Origin: an uncultured Lachnospiraceae bacterium
GTDB taxonomy: Bacteria > Bacillota > Clostridia > Lachnospirales > Lachnospiraceae
Direction: 5' to 3'
DNA: 6,077 nucleotides
Assembly (NCBI GenBank): GCA_947178115.1
Contig: CAMWXF010000125.1
Coordinates: 1-6,077, forward strand
Part shown: piece after piece, positions 5,966-6,077 of the stretch
Position numbering within the stretch: the first letter of the stretch is position 1
Layout: every line of letters begins with the position of its first letter
Notes under the pieces: generated by a model
Seen by the model: the letters and a program-made list of their open reading frames with translations, nothing else
What the model was told of the DNA's origin: nothing
Database searches by the model: none
Program-made: the position numbers and the translations under genes

Positions 5966-6035
5966 GTAGTCGTTTTTTTCGTACCGCGTTATGCCTGAAT
6001 GCACGCGGTACATTTTATCAGGAGGAAACGACTAT
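5966..6035 (+). promoter_or_regulatory. Shine-Dalgarno-sequestering hairpin (riboswitch expression platform)
   Basis: The strand 5966-5980 (GTAGTCGTTTTTTTC) pairs in register with 6021-6035 (GGAGGAAACGACTAT) for 15 consecutive pairs, four of them G-U. This buries the whole GGAGG and the A and U of the start codon. Directly stacked inside it, GTACCGCG (5981-5988) pairs perfectly with CGCGGTAC (6004-6011), extended after a three-base bulge by TGC (5992-5994) with GCA (6001-6003). A nine-base bulge (6012-6020) lies on the 3' side. In this fold the gene could not be translated. The inner stem followed by ATTTTAT could also act as a weak intrinsic terminator, but its U-run is poor. Confidence 0.8.
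6020..6025 (+). promoter_or_regulatory. Ribosome binding site of the riboswitch-controlled gene
   Basis: AGGAGG, eight bases before the ATG at 6034, is a full-strength site. It is the segment hidden in the sequestering helix, so its exposure should set expression of the gene. Confidence 0.85.
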
Positions 6036-6077
6036 GACACAAAAAACAAACAAAATCCGTGCGCTGACTGAGGGCGC
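6034..6077 (+). CDS. thiT: Start of a TPP-riboswitch-controlled gene, probably ECF thiamine transporter subunit ThiT; 3' end outside window
   Basis: Fourteen full codons and part of a fifteenth are visible: M-T-Q-K-T-N-K-I-R-A-L-T-E-G, then probably A. The start is set by AGGAGG at 6020-6025. The pattern of a short basic N-terminus followed by R-x-L-T-E resembles the first residues of ThiT, the membrane S-component that binds thiamine in ECF transporters; Lactococcus lactis ThiT has a comparable VRLLTE before its first helix. The TPP riboswitch directly upstream says the gene belongs to thiamine uptake or synthesis. The fragment is too short for a firm family call. A thiamine biosynthesis enzyme or another transporter component is the main alternative, so the symbol is tentative. 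Confidence 0.5.
   Translation, partial: MTQKTNKIRALTEG

Noticed and set aside
5939..5979. Intrinsic terminator ending in seven T residues upstream of the last gene
   Set aside because: The stem before the T-run is AT-rich, short and broken by an internal loop. The T-run is far better accounted for as the anti-Shine-Dalgarno strand, with 15 in-register pairs.
4940..6013. Minus-strand open frame of 357 codons
   Set aside because: It runs antisense through the CapA domain and the TPP riboswitch, both strongly supported on the plus strand. Its translation is rich in Arg/His/Pro/Ile with no recognisable domain, as expected of a shadow frame.

Overview
The window looks like chromosomal DNA from a Gram-positive gut-type Firmicute, most likely a Lachnospiraceae (Clostridium cluster XIVa) relative. 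This rests on strong GGAGG ribosome sites, a Gram-positive-style lipoprotein, a glycoside hydrolase family 3 (GH3) enzyme that ends in its barrel domain, and a TPP riboswitch in front of what looks like an ECF thiamine transporter subunit. The taxonomic call is inference. No rRNA, tRNA, CRISPR array, transposase or phage gene was seen.

Layout. (1) Bases 1-583, plus strand: the 3' end of a GH3 beta-glycosidase gene whose 5' part lies outside the window. (2) Bases 569-1765, minus strand: a 12-helix major facilitator transporter, convergent with the GH3 gene and overlapping its tail by 15 bases. (3) Bases 1766-2100: a 335-base divergent intergenic region holding outward promoters and a long imperfect inverted repeat. 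(4) Bases 2101-5749, plus strand: a two-gene unit made of a DUF3160 lipoprotein and a membrane-anchored CapA-family metallophosphatase-like protein whose reading frame starts before the lipoprotein gene ends. (5) Bases 5750-6077: a promoter, a complete TPP riboswitch with a readable translational expression platform, and the first 14-15 codons of a gene that is probably thiT.

How the parts may work together. The GH3 enzyme and the transporter plausibly serve plant- or host-glycan use (glycoside hydrolysis and sugar uptake), but their convergent orientation means they are not one operon. The DUF3160 and CapA-like proteins are both predicted to sit outside the membrane, are probably translationally coupled, and have no assigned function; no capsule synthesis genes are next to them. 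The right end is a self-contained thiamine-uptake control unit. The clearest new structural reading is there: the Shine-Dalgarno site and start codon of the last gene lie inside a 15-pair helix, and the same anti-Shine-Dalgarno pyrimidine tract can instead pair with the 3' end of the TPP aptamer. An 11-base repeat duplicates the aptamer's P1 strand next to that tract.
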